Origin: Azophilus sp965215035
Lineage (GTDB): Bacteria > Pseudomonadota > Gammaproteobacteria > Pseudomonadales > Azotimanducaceae
Direction of reading: 5' to 3'
NCBI GenBank assembly: GCA_965215035.1
Contig: OZ244040.1
Location: 1,984,001 to 2,048,000, forward strand
Length of the DNA stretch: 64,000 nt
Within the stretch, counting starts at the first letter, position 1; each line of letters begins with the position of its first letter. Of this stretch, positions 23,101-31,354 are shown piece by piece. The notes below the pieces were generated by a model. It had not been told where the DNA came from. It made no database searches and saw only the letters and a list, made by a program, of their open reading frames with translations. The translations under genes were made by a program, and so were the position numbers.

Positions 23101-24108
23101 CTATCCGGATACCTCGGAGCCAATCCCGATCAGCGATTTGGCGGCACTCGCAATGACGTCGGCCTTCGGCACATAGGCCGATTCAAGCGCTGGAGAGAAA
23201 GGCACGGGAGAAAACGGAGCCCCCACACGATGGATGGGAGCATCGAGATAGTCGAACGCAAGTTCCTGAATCTGCGCGGCCACCTCGCCCCCCAATCCTC
23301 CAATCCGGACGGATTCGTGTACGATGATCGCCCGGTGGGTTTTCCTTACGGAGCGAACGATCGTTTCCGTATCGAGCGGCTGCAGCGAACGGGCATCGAC
23401 CACTTCGGAATCCACACCGAGTTCACCGAGCTTGTCGGCTGCCTTGACGGACTCGTGCACCATGCGGCCCCAGCAGACGACGGTCAGGTCACGGCCTGCG
23501 CGCACGATGTCGGCTTTCCCGATGGGAGTGGCGTAACTCTCCTCCGGTACCGCTCCGCGCAGGCGGAGCAGGGTTTTCAGCATGATGACAACCACGGGAT
23601 TGTCGTCGCGGGCCGCGCCTATGATGAGACCCTTGGCATCACCGGGAGTTGCGGGCATAACCACCTTGAGCCCGGGCAGGTGAGCGAGCCAGGCTTCCAG
23701 GCTCTGGCTATGCTGCGCGGCCATGCTGGCGCCCGCGCCCGCCATTGTCAGCAGCGTCACGGGCAGCTTCGCCTTGCCGCCGAACATGTAGCGCATCTTG
23801 GCGAGTTGATTGGCGATCTCATCCATGCACTCCGCGATGAAGTCCATGAACATGATGTCGATGATCGGCCTGCACCCTGTCGCGGCAGAACCCACACCCA
23901 GACCGACGATGCCCGATTCGGAAATCGGCGTGTCGACCACCCGGTCGGCGCCGAATTCCGCCTGCAGGCCTCTAAAGTGGCCGAACACGCCCCCCGCACC
24001 GCCGATGTCCTCGCCGGCCGCGAAGGAATTCGGCTGCTCCGCAAGAACGGTTCGGATACCTTCCGCGATCGCCCCGACGTAGGTAATTTCCCGCGGCCCC
24101 TCCGTCAT
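23101..24108 (-). CDS. 2-oxo acid dehydrogenase E1 beta-type subunit (transketolase C-terminal domain)
   Basis: A 335-residue protein from ATG 24108 (MTEGPREITYVGAIAEGI); a GTG nine codons upstream is possible. Typical for E1 beta subunits of pyruvate, acetoin or branched-chain dehydrogenases: FAAGEDIGGAGGVFGHFRGL, DTPISESGIVGLGVGSA, PIIDIMFMDFIAECMDEIAN, QHSQSLEAWLAHLPGLKVVMPATPGDAKGL, and the C-terminal DARSLQPLDTETI. The thiamine-binding alpha subunit that normally precedes it is absent, as are E2 and E3. Its neighbours are an LLM oxidoreductase and a CocE hydrolase. It may work with an alpha subunit elsewhere or be a relic of a lost acetoin-type operon. Confidence 0.9.
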   Translation of the reverse strand: MTEGPREITYVGAIAEGIRTVLAEQPNSFAAGEDIGGAGGVFGHFRGLQAEFGADRVVDTPISESGIVGLGVGSAATGCRPIIDIMFMDFIAECMDEIANQLAKMRYMFGGKAKLPVTLLTMAGAGASMAAQHSQSLEAWLAHLPGLKVVMPATPGDAKGLIIGAARDDNPVVVIMLKTLLRLRGAVPEESYATPIGKADIVRAGRDLTVVCWGRMVHESVKAADKLGELGVDSEVVDARSLQPLDTETIVRSVRKTHRAIIVHESVRIGGLGGEVAAQIQELAFDYLDAPIHRVGAPFSPVPFSPALESAYVPKADVIASAAKSLIGIGSEVSG

Positions 24109-24167
24109 CGAATCGAGCTCATTCGTTCGCACCACCCTGCAAGCGGTCAGCCCAGGTGGCGCCGCCG

Positions 24168-25061
24168 CTAGACATCACGGACTACCTCGACAAACCTGTT
24201 CAAGGCATCCATGTGCTCGCGCGGCGTGGTAAAGCCGGTCGGCTCGTCTCCCATGCCACCCACGACGTTCATGGTGTTCAGCGAGATTCGTGTGGCGCCC
24301 AACGCCCGCCACTCCCGGGCGATGTTCAGCCAGCCGTCTTCTCCCATGCAGTGGTGCACCAGCACCTCAACTTCCAGTTCCCCACGGCTGCGCCCGGCTT
24401 TGTCGACTTCTTCCCACAGCTTCCTGCAACCGTCCGCCATGGGCGGCCGCCAGGTCGGAAAGATGAACCCATCCCCCACCCGGGCAGCGCGGCGGAAAGG
24501 CCGCACCGTGAAGCCGCCGATCAGGACCGGAATCCTGCCGGCCGGGGCCGGAAGAACGGTGGCGCGTTCGATGTCGTGAAAGTCACCGTGAAAGCTCGTC
24601 ACTTCGCCGGACCAGAGCCGGCGCATGAGGTCGATCTGTTCATCGAGGCGGTTGCCGGTGCGCTCGAAAGATACACCCAGGGATTTGTACTCGACCCAGT
24701 TCCAACCCGTGCCGACACCCAGGCGCAGGCGCCCGTTCGACAACAGGGACAGTTCAGCCGCCTGTTTCGCGACCAGTGCCGTCTGGCGCTGGGGCAGAAC
24801 GAGCACGCCGGTGGAGAACTCGATTTTCGAAGTCTGTCCCGCCAGAAAGGCGAACAGAACAAAGGGCTCGTGAAACGGATGCGTCTCGTCGTAGCCGTAT
24901 TCCAGCAACGCCGGGTCCCGGTTGGCGTGTTCGGCGCCCAGCACATGATCGTAGGTGAGGATTTGCGCATACCCCAGATCTTCCGCCGTCTGGGCGTAGT
25001 CGCGAATGGCAATCGGATCGTTCCCGATATCGACCGTTGGAAATACTGCCCCGGCTTTCAA
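24168..25061 (-). CDS. LLM-class F420-type oxidoreductase
   Basis: A 297-residue luciferase-like protein (MKAGAVFPTVDIGNDPIAIR). Family blocks are AEDLGYAQILTYDHVLGAEH, the SKIEFSTGVLVLPQRQTALVAKQAAEL strand-helix, the signature NGRLRLGVGTGWNWVEYKSLG (about residues 108-128), and PVLIGGFTVRPFRRAARVGDGF. The GVGTGWN.VEY pattern is that of the TIGR03619-type F420-dependent branch. It would carry out a hydride transfer on a small cyclic or branched substrate. It sits between the amidohydrolase (36 bp upstream) and the E1-beta gene (about 60 bp downstream). Confidence 0.9.
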   Translation of the reverse strand: MKAGAVFPTVDIGNDPIAIRDYAQTAEDLGYAQILTYDHVLGAEHANRDPALLEYGYDETHPFHEPFVLFAFLAGQTSKIEFSTGVLVLPQRQTALVAKQAAELSLLSNGRLRLGVGTGWNWVEYKSLGVSFERTGNRLDEQIDLMRRLWSGEVTSFHGDFHDIERATVLPAPAGRIPVLIGGFTVRPFRRAARVGDGFIFPTWRPPMADGCRKLWEEVDKAGRSRGELEVEVLVHHCMGEDGWLNIAREWRALGATRISLNTMNVVGGMGDEPTGFTTPREHMDALNRFVEVVRDV

Positions 25062-25097
25062 ATCGATACGCCTCGGCCAATTCGAAGACTTGTGCCG

Positions 25098-26294
25098 TTA
25101 GACGGCATGACGTTGATCCCCCGTCCACCGTGATCCCGACTGGGCATCGAACCCGAACAGGCTTGCCGCATTGGTCGACACCATTTTTTTCACCTCATCC
25201 GCGGGAACTCCGGCAAAGATCCTTCTGACGGTATCCCGGGAATTGGGAAAAGTCCCTTCCGTATGAGGGTAGTCGCTGCCCCACAGCAGGCGGTCGACCC
25301 CAACCTCGTGTCTCAGCGCCATGCTGGTGCTTTCCTCCTCGAAAGTGGCATACCAGGCGTGCTTGAATTGCTCGCTGGGTTTCATTTCGATCTTCGGCTC
25401 GATCCAGAGCCTGTTGTCCTCCCAGAAGGAGTCCATGAATTCGATCAGGCCGGGAATCCACCCGAACCCGGTCTCGGCGAGAACCCAGCGGAGCTTCGGC
25501 CACTTGTCCGCAAGCCCGCCCCAGAGAATGTCCGCGGTAGTCATCACGCCGGATGCCATGCGGCACCAGGTCAGGCCGCGGCCGAACGCGGCGCCGAATC
25601 CATCGAGCAACTCGGCGGAGGACTTCGCGGAACTCGTGCCCGCGTGCAGCGATACGGGCAATTCGATTTCGGAGATGGCGTCCCACAAGGGGCTCCATAG
25701 GGGATCGCTGTACGGCACATGGGGATCGATCGGTAGGCAAAGGATCGCGTGCCCGTTCTCCCTGGATCGCATGGCCTCGGCGATGGACGCCCCGACATCG
25801 CATTTCACCGGTATCACCGCCGCGCCCTTGCTCGCCCCGTCGGAGCCTTGCACAAACTCCGCCAGCCAGGAGTTGTACACGCGACAGGCATCGCAGGCGT
25901 ACTCCGCATCGTTGAGGGCATGGAAATTGATGGCCAATGAACTCGGATACAGGAGTTCGCCCACAAGATTGTCGAGCTTCATATCCTCCTTACGCGCGGC
26001 CATGTCATATGAGCCGGGCCTCATGTCCTCCCAGCGGTATCCTACGGCGTGCCTGATCCTGTCGTTTATCTTGACGTCCATTCCGGATGCTTCGATGCCG
26101 ATCGGCTGGTCGGGCAGACCGTCGCACACATAGTAGTCGCTGTCGCTTTTGGAGATCATGCCGGGCGCCCTGTCGCGAAACTTTTTCTGCATTCGCCTGC
26201 GAAAGAGGTCCCGGGGCTCGAACACGTGGCAATCCGCCGAGAGGAATCCCTCCGCGATGACCGCATCCAGTCGATCGGATCCATGTTCAGTCAT
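25098..26294 (-). CDS. amidohydrolase-family (ACMSD-like) metal-dependent hydrolase
   Basis: A 398-residue TIM-barrel protein with ATG 26294 behind GGAGGAATTCCGAA. The N-terminal metal motif is degenerate (LSADCHVFEP, with a single His). ELPVSLHAGTSS carries the second His, LRWVLAETGFGWIPGLIEFMD a third region, and LLWGSDYPHTEGTFPNSRD the conserved Asp with the WGSDYPH signature. This matches the amidohydrolase_2 (decarboxylase/lactonase-like) branch that is abundant in aromatic and terpenoid degradation clusters. It is first in an operon with LLM, E1-beta, CocE and SnoaL genes, so it probably handles a carboxylated or lactone intermediate. Confidence 0.88.
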   Translation of the reverse strand: MTEHGSDRLDAVIAEGFLSADCHVFEPRDLFRRRMQKKFRDRAPGMISKSDSDYYVCDGLPDQPIGIEASGMDVKINDRIRHAVGYRWEDMRPGSYDMAARKEDMKLDNLVGELLYPSSLAINFHALNDAEYACDACRVYNSWLAEFVQGSDGASKGAAVIPVKCDVGASIAEAMRSRENGHAILCLPIDPHVPYSDPLWSPLWDAISEIELPVSLHAGTSSAKSSAELLDGFGAAFGRGLTWCRMASGVMTTADILWGGLADKWPKLRWVLAETGFGWIPGLIEFMDSFWEDNRLWIEPKIEMKPSEQFKHAWYATFEEESTSMALRHEVGVDRLLWGSDYPHTEGTFPNSRDTVRRIFAGVPADEVKKMVSTNAASLFGFDAQSGSRWTGDQRHAV

Positions 26295-26648
26295 TTCGGA
26301 ATTCCTCCCATGCGAATCGATCGTGCCCTTGACGCGAGATCAGGCACGCGGCCGTTGTCGATTTGAGATCAGAGAATCGCCCGATTCGTGGGTAAATCGA
26401 CCCATCGCCCTACGTCGGTTCGCCGTGCCGTCCCAACCGCTGCCCGTTCGACTAAACCGATGGGCGGCGAATGCCCCGATCGATTCGGTCAACGCGAAGC
26501 CGGGAGGTTGACGATACAAGGTTCCCAGGTAGTTGAATTGGCGTTTTTTTGACAGATATGGAGAATTTCCGCGCGCAACATGCGGCCAACAACGGCGGGC
26601 GGGCGTACGGACGGTCGTCCGTTCCGGCCTGGCGAATCAGTGGAACTC
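26295..26648. promoter_or_regulatory. divergent promoter region
   Basis: The gap separates the minus-strand amidohydrolase operon from the plus-strand monooxygenase operon and must hold both promoters. A good -35-like TTGACA is at about 26548, but no matching -10 stands out. No gene is seen. The monooxygenase frame stays open back to 26580; the first plausible start is 26649. Confidence 0.4.
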
Positions 26649-28496
26649 ATGTCACAAGAACCTCATACGCCTGACGCTTCGAGCCTCGATTTCGACATCG
26701 ATGCGCTCAGAGCCAAATACGAAGAGGAGCGCGTAAAACGGCTTCGCGGCGATGGCACCAGCCAGTACCTGACCGGCGGCAAGGTGAGTGCCTACGAACG
26801 CGACCCCCACACGGAGCGAATCGAACGCGAACCGCTGAACGACCGGGTCGATGTCGCGATTATCGGCGGCGGCTTCTCCGGACTGATCTGCGGCGCACGA
26901 TTGCGCGAAACGGGTATTGAGAGCCTGCGGTTCATCGACGAAGCCGGCGACTTCGGCGGCACCTGGTACTGGAACCGTTACCCCGGCCTGATCGTCGATG
27001 TGGATGCCACCGTTTACTTCCCCTGGCTGGAAAAAACCGGCTACATGCCTGTGCAGAAATACCCGACGGGATACGAAGTACGGGGGTACGCTCAACTCAT
27101 CGCCCGTCAGTTCGATCTTTATCGTGACACCTGTTTCCATACCAGGGTGACCGGCATTCGGTGGGACGAACTCTCCGCCCATTGGGTGGTTTCCACCGAT
27201 TGCGGGGACAGGATCAGGGCACGCCACGTGATCAATGCACTAGGGCCGATCAACAGGATCCGATTGCCGCAGGTGCCGGGTATCGGCACGTTCAAAGGCC
27301 ACACCTTTCATGCCAATCGCTGGGACTACGAGTACACCGGCGGATCTGAACGCGAACCGACGCTGACCGGGTTGCAGGGGAAACGGGTCGCGGTGATCGG
27401 CACCGCGGCAACGGCTGTGCAGGTGGTTCCCGAGGTGGCAAAGTTCGCGGAGCATCTCTATGTCGTTCAGCGCACACCCTGCTGTGTGAGCCCCCGGGAT
27501 CAGAAGCCTACGGATGTCGACTGGTGGAACGGTCTCAAGCCCGGGTGGCAGCAGGAGCGCATGAAGAACTTCAACATCCTGTCGCTGGGCGGCACCCAGG
27601 AGGTCGACCTGGTGGACGATGCCTGGACACGCCAGGGGAAAGCGCTCGGGCAGGTGCTGGGCGGCACCGACAGCGAATCGCTGACACCTGAAGAACTGGC
27701 CCTCAGGGCGGAAACCGTCGACTTCGAACTGATGGAGCGCATCAGGGCCAGGTACGACGCGAACGTTGCGGATCCCGAAGTAGCGGAGAAGCTCAAGCCG
27801 TACTACGCGTATGCCTGCAAGCGTCCGGTTTTCAGCGACCTATACCTGCCCGCTTTCAATCGCCCGAACGTCACGCTGATCGATACCGATGGCAAGGGCA
27901 TCGAAGCCGTTACCGAAGACGGGTTCATCGTCGGCGGCGAAGCATACGAGGTTGACACGATCGTATTCGCCAGCGGCATGGAGTTCGGCACCAGCTACAC
28001 CGACGCGGCACGCTTCGATATCGTCGGAACGGGTGGCGTAACGCTTTCCCGCAAGTGGGCGAACGGCATGCGTACGCTGCACGGCATATTCGCCGATGGC
28101 TTCCCGAACTGCTATTTCATCGGCATGACCCAGGGAACCGCTTCACCGAATTTCGTCTATGTATTCGAAAAGCTGGCCACTCAGGTCGCGGCAACCATCA
28201 AATTCGCCGGCGATTCCGGCTATCAGGTCATGGAAGCGACGCCTGAGGCGGTGAACGGCTGGGTGGAAACCGTCAATGGCACGCATGTTGCGACACACGC
28301 GTTTCTTTCGAAATGCACGCCCGGGCAATACAACAACGAAGGCGACCTTGACGACCCGCATGCCGCTCCGAATCGCTTGTACGCCGGCGGCGCCGAGGCG
28401 TATTTCGCAATCCTGCGGGAATGGCGGGAATCCGGAAAGTTCGAAGGATTGAATTTTTCGAGGCACACGAGCCAGGGTCCGGACGGGGCCGCGTAA
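26649..28496 (+). CDS. flavin-containing (Baeyer-Villiger-type) monooxygenase
   Basis: A 615-residue FAD/NADPH monooxygenase from ATG 26649 (MSQEPHTPDASSLDFDID). The FAD Rossmann motif is VAIIGGGFSGLICGARL (about residues 75-91), followed by GDFGGTWYWNRYPGLIVDVD, typical of class B monooxygenases. The Baeyer-Villiger fingerprint FxGxxxHxxxWD is met by FKGHTFHANRWDY (about 217-229), then the NADPH Rossmann motif VIGTAATAVQVVPEV. The N-terminal extension of about 70 residues is like that of cyclododecanone- or phenylacetone-type enzymes of larger size. It would insert oxygen next to a ketone, giving an ester or lactone that the local CocE hydrolases or amidohydrolases could open. Forms a two-gene unit with the SDR at 28613. 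Confidence 0.93.
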   Translation: MSQEPHTPDASSLDFDIDALRAKYEEERVKRLRGDGTSQYLTGGKVSAYERDPHTERIEREPLNDRVDVAIIGGGFSGLICGARLRETGIESLRFIDEAGDFGGTWYWNRYPGLIVDVDATVYFPWLEKTGYMPVQKYPTGYEVRGYAQLIARQFDLYRDTCFHTRVTGIRWDELSAHWVVSTDCGDRIRARHVINALGPINRIRLPQVPGIGTFKGHTFHANRWDYEYTGGSEREPTLTGLQGKRVAVIGTAATAVQVVPEVAKFAEHLYVVQRTPCCVSPRDQKPTDVDWWNGLKPGWQQERMKNFNILSLGGTQEVDLVDDAWTRQGKALGQVLGGTDSESLTPEELALRAETVDFELMERIRARYDANVADPEVAEKLKPYYAYACKRPVFSDLYLPAFNRPNVTLIDTDGKGIEAVTEDGFIVGGEAYEVDTIVFASGMEFGTSYTDAARFDIVGTGGVTLSRKWANGMRTLHGIFADGFPNCYFIGMTQGTASPNFVYVFEKLATQVAATIKFAGDSGYQVMEATPEAVNGWVETVNGTHVATHAFLSKCTPGQYNNEGDLDDPHAAPNRLYAGGAEAYFAILREWRESGKFEGLNFSRHTSQGPDGAA

Positions 28497-28612
28497 GGAA
28501 AACACGTGCTCGGCCGAATAAACCGATTGAGTGGCAAAGGTCATCGGCAAAGCGTGGACTCTCCCGCAACGTCCATCGAGCCCTTGGTTCATCAGCCAAT
28601 GGAGGGCAGCAA

Positions 28613-29428
28613 ATGCAGTCGTCCCTGTTCGATCTGACCGGGCGAGTGGCCCTGGTAACCGGTTCCACCAAGGGTATCGGGCGCGAAATAGCCGTACAGA
28701 TGGCCGCTCATGGCGCCGGTGTGGTCGTCTCGAGCCGCACCGCGGCAGACTGCGGTGCGGTTGCGAACGAGATCAACGAAAGCCAGGGGCGCAAAGCAGC
28801 CGTTTCGGTACCGGCGGACGTGCTGAGCGAAGAAGGCCTCGAGCGCCTTGTCGCGGAATCGGTGAACGCGCTGGGCCGGCTGGACTGCCTGGTATGCAAT
28901 GCCCCGGTGGCAACCGAACAGCCTGACATGAAGGCCCAGCGCGCTGCCCTGGACGGTGCTGTCTGGAGCGTTTTCCGGCTGTGCAGGCTCGCCCTGCCTC
29001 ACTTGCGGGCGTCCGACCGCGCCTCCATCGTCGTCATCTCGTCGATCGCGGGGCTGAATCAACCCGGGGGCATGGTCAACCCGGCCTATTCCCTCTCGAA
29101 AGCGGCTCTGGTCAAGATGACCCTCGACATGGCCGCCGAGTGGGCGGGCGACGGCATTACGGTGAACGCGATCTGCCCCGGGCTGATTCGAAGCGCCACA
29201 ACACGGAAGATGTTCTTCGACAACCCACGGGTGAGGGAAAGGCTGCGCAAAGTCATTCCCTTGGGACGGGGCGGATACCCGGAAGAAGTGGCGGGCCAGG
29301 CCGTTCTGCTGGCTTCCCGGGCGGGCGCGTACATCACCGGGCAGGCCATTGCCATCAACGGCGGCTACATGACGTGCCATCCGGACGAGATCTCGAAGGT
29401 GTGGATGGATGCGGTGAAGCAGGATTAG
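28613..29428 (+). CDS. short-chain dehydrogenase/reductase
   Basis: A 271-residue classical SDR from ATG 28613 behind GGAGGGCAGC. Cofactor motif TGSTKGIG (about residues 16-23), SSRTA after the second strand (favours NADP), the motif CNAPV in the place of NNAG, catalytic Ser in VVISSIAG, and YSLSKAALVK with the catalytic Tyr and Lys. The C-terminal AYITGQAIAINGG is normal. The downstream partner of the monooxygenase, it could supply the ketone substrate by oxidising an alcohol, or reduce it. The frame extends upstream but overlaps the monooxygenase end. Confidence 0.92.
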   Translation: MQSSLFDLTGRVALVTGSTKGIGREIAVQMAAHGAGVVVSSRTAADCGAVANEINESQGRKAAVSVPADVLSEEGLERLVAESVNALGRLDCLVCNAPVATEQPDMKAQRAALDGAVWSVFRLCRLALPHLRASDRASIVVISSIAGLNQPGGMVNPAYSLSKAALVKMTLDMAAEWAGDGITVNAICPGLIRSATTRKMFFDNPRVRERLRKVIPLGRGGYPEEVAGQAVLLASRAGAYITGQAIAINGGYMTCHPDEISKVWMDAVKQD

Positions 29429-29486
29429 GGGAATCGAGGCATCCCGGGCAGTAGCGTTCCCTTACGATCACGCGATTGCGCTGAAA

Positions 29487-30560
29487 TCAGGAAAGCGTTC
29501 TGATCTCCCGAACCTTCAGCGGCGTGGTGCCATACTCTTTTTTGAACGCTTTGATGAAACCCGAAGAGCTGTGGTAGCCGACCTGGTCCGCGACCTCCGT
29601 AATCGGGAGATCGGTCTGTTTCAATAGCTGGTAGGCTTTGCGCATGCGATGCCCGGTGACGAACCGATGAACGCTCTCGCCGAAGAAATAATTGAAGCCA
29701 TAGGTGAGCTTGTTTTCGCTCAGGCCCGCCTGAATCGCCAGGCTCGAGATGGTGCGTGATTCCCGGATGTCGCTGAGCAGGAGCTTCTTGGCGAATTCGA
29801 GCGCTTGCCGGTCTGTTATGGAGTAGCGGTACGGCGAGTCTTTCCTGCGCTCCGATTGAACGAACGATCCCAGGATGTGACAAACGAGTTCCCTTGCCTT
29901 CGCCGAATAGAAGTCCCACAACAGGCGCTCCCCGTAGTTTGCGGAACAGATTTCCACCACGCATTGCTTTACGTATTCATTCGCATTGACGAACGAATAG
30001 TGGCTGCTGTTGTCATTGAGCGATTCCATGCCCTGAACCAAGTCAGATTGAATGGGCGACAAATCGACATCGAGAATGGATGCGGTGGACAATGGGTGCA
30101 TCTGAATCGCCGCCGCCTGTATCCACCGGTTGGCGGGATAGTGGAGACATTCATGCGACCTGTCGCTTACGGCGGAGAATACAGCCAGGTTGCGGGGTAC
30201 GTCATCGGCGGTTTTGATGGTATCGGAAAGGTTGTCGACGCCCGTCAGAATGGCTGCCAGCGAAAAGTAGCTGTCCCGATGCACGTTGACCGAAACCGGC
30301 TTGTTCAGCCTGAAGTTCATCAACGACAGCAGCACGTCTTCTTCGAGCAGGGCAAAGGTGACCAAACCGTCACCCAGACGCTCGTTCAGTTCCCATCTGA
30401 GCACCCGGCCGGTGAGAACGGCCACTATCCTTCCGCGAACCGGGTGGTTGGACAGAACCGGGTCGGCCGTATCGGCGACGCGGACCAACTCGACGATGTC
30501 CGAATAACTGCGGTGCCAGGTCTCCGGAGTGAGCAGAGCGTGATAGTTCGGTGCTGCCAT
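29487..30560 (-). CDS. AraC-family transcriptional regulator
   Basis: A 357-residue protein from ATG 30560 (MAAPNYHALLTPETWHR). The C-terminal 100 residues form the double helix-turn-helix: ISSLAIQAGLSENKLTYGFNYFFGES and the second recognition helix in PITEVADQVGYHSSSGFIKAFKKEYGTTP. The N-terminal 250 residues should be a sensor or dimerisation domain and are not otherwise recognised. It is divergent from the operon starting at 30737, so it probably controls that operon and perhaps its own gene from the shared gap (30561-30736). Confidence 0.92.
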   Translation of the reverse strand: MAAPNYHALLTPETWHRSYSDIVELVRVADTADPVLSNHPVRGRIVAVLTGRVLRWELNERLGDGLVTFALLEEDVLLSLMNFRLNKPVSVNVHRDSYFSLAAILTGVDNLSDTIKTADDVPRNLAVFSAVSDRSHECLHYPANRWIQAAAIQMHPLSTASILDVDLSPIQSDLVQGMESLNDNSSHYSFVNANEYVKQCVVEICSANYGERLLWDFYSAKARELVCHILGSFVQSERRKDSPYRYSITDRQALEFAKKLLLSDIRESRTISSLAIQAGLSENKLTYGFNYFFGESVHRFVTGHRMRKAYQLLKQTDLPITEVADQVGYHSSSGFIKAFKKEYGTTPLKVREIRTLS

Positions 30561-30736
30561 GTTTTCAGCTTCTCTCCCGGCACCGCCCGCCGGGGACGAT
30601 ACCCCGGACAACCCGCCCCGATCGGTATCGAGACCGGAATCTGGTGCGAATGGTACATTTGTAAACGAACGGAGGCATTTTTGTCTATCTACTGAATTGG
30701 GGTTTGGATCTTTGCTTCTATGGACGGATGCTGATC

Positions 30737-31333
30737 ATGGACGACAGGGCGCTGGAGGCGCTGCTCGACAAGCAGGCGATCACCGAGGTCATATACCGCT
30801 ACTGCCGGGGAATCGACCGCTTCGACTTCGAACTCGTCAGGTCCTGCTTTCATGCGGACGCGATCGACCGCCATCCGGACTACCACGGAGACATCGACGG
30901 CTTCTGTGAGATGGTGGAGCGACTCGGCGCCAGCAACACCTGCACACACCACTTCATCGGCAACATTCTCATCGACCTCGACGGCGATGTCGCCCATACG
31001 GAATCTTATGCGGTAATGGATCACATCGTCGACGCCAGCGGCCCCCCGGACGGGCCGTCGCCGCCAAAGAGCAACTTCAAGGGCGCGGGGCGTTACATCG
31101 ACCGTTTCGAACGGCGGGAAGACCGTGTGTGGCGAATCGCGGAGCGAAACCTGGTAATGAGCTACTGGTATCAGCATCGCGATCTGCTCATGCCGGACGA
31201 GGAAGAGCCCCCCCATCGTTTGTGGGGTCGCCGCGATCGCACCGATCTTGCGTATTGCCGCGACCTGTGCGCCTATCCCTTTATCGCGCCGCCCACCAAC
31301 GAGGGTCCCGGGGATCCCTTCAACGAGCGGTAG
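30737..31333 (+). CDS. SnoaL-like (NTF2 fold) protein
   Basis: Starts at ATG 30737 (MDDRALEALLDKQAITEVIY); an ATG three codons earlier is equally possible. The start IYRYCRGIDRFDFELVRSCFHADAI is the classical SnoaL_4 N-terminus, with a Tyr and Asp (YRYCRGID) in the positions of the catalytic pair of scytalone-dehydratase and ketosteroid-isomerase-like enzymes. THHFIGNILIDLDGDVAHTESYAV and GAGRYIDRFERREDRVWRIAERN follow. The 198-residue length includes a C-terminal extension with metal-ligand-like acidic and Arg residues. First gene of the operon divergent from the AraC regulator. Confidence 0.88.
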   Translation: MDDRALEALLDKQAITEVIYRYCRGIDRFDFELVRSCFHADAIDRHPDYHGDIDGFCEMVERLGASNTCTHHFIGNILIDLDGDVAHTESYAVMDHIVDASGPPDGPSPPKSNFKGAGRYIDRFERREDRVWRIAERNLVMSYWYQHRDLLMPDEEEPPHRLWGRRDRTDLAYCRDLCAYPFIAPPTNEGPGDPFNER

Positions 31334-31354
31334 CCGGCGAGGTTCCGGGCCAGT

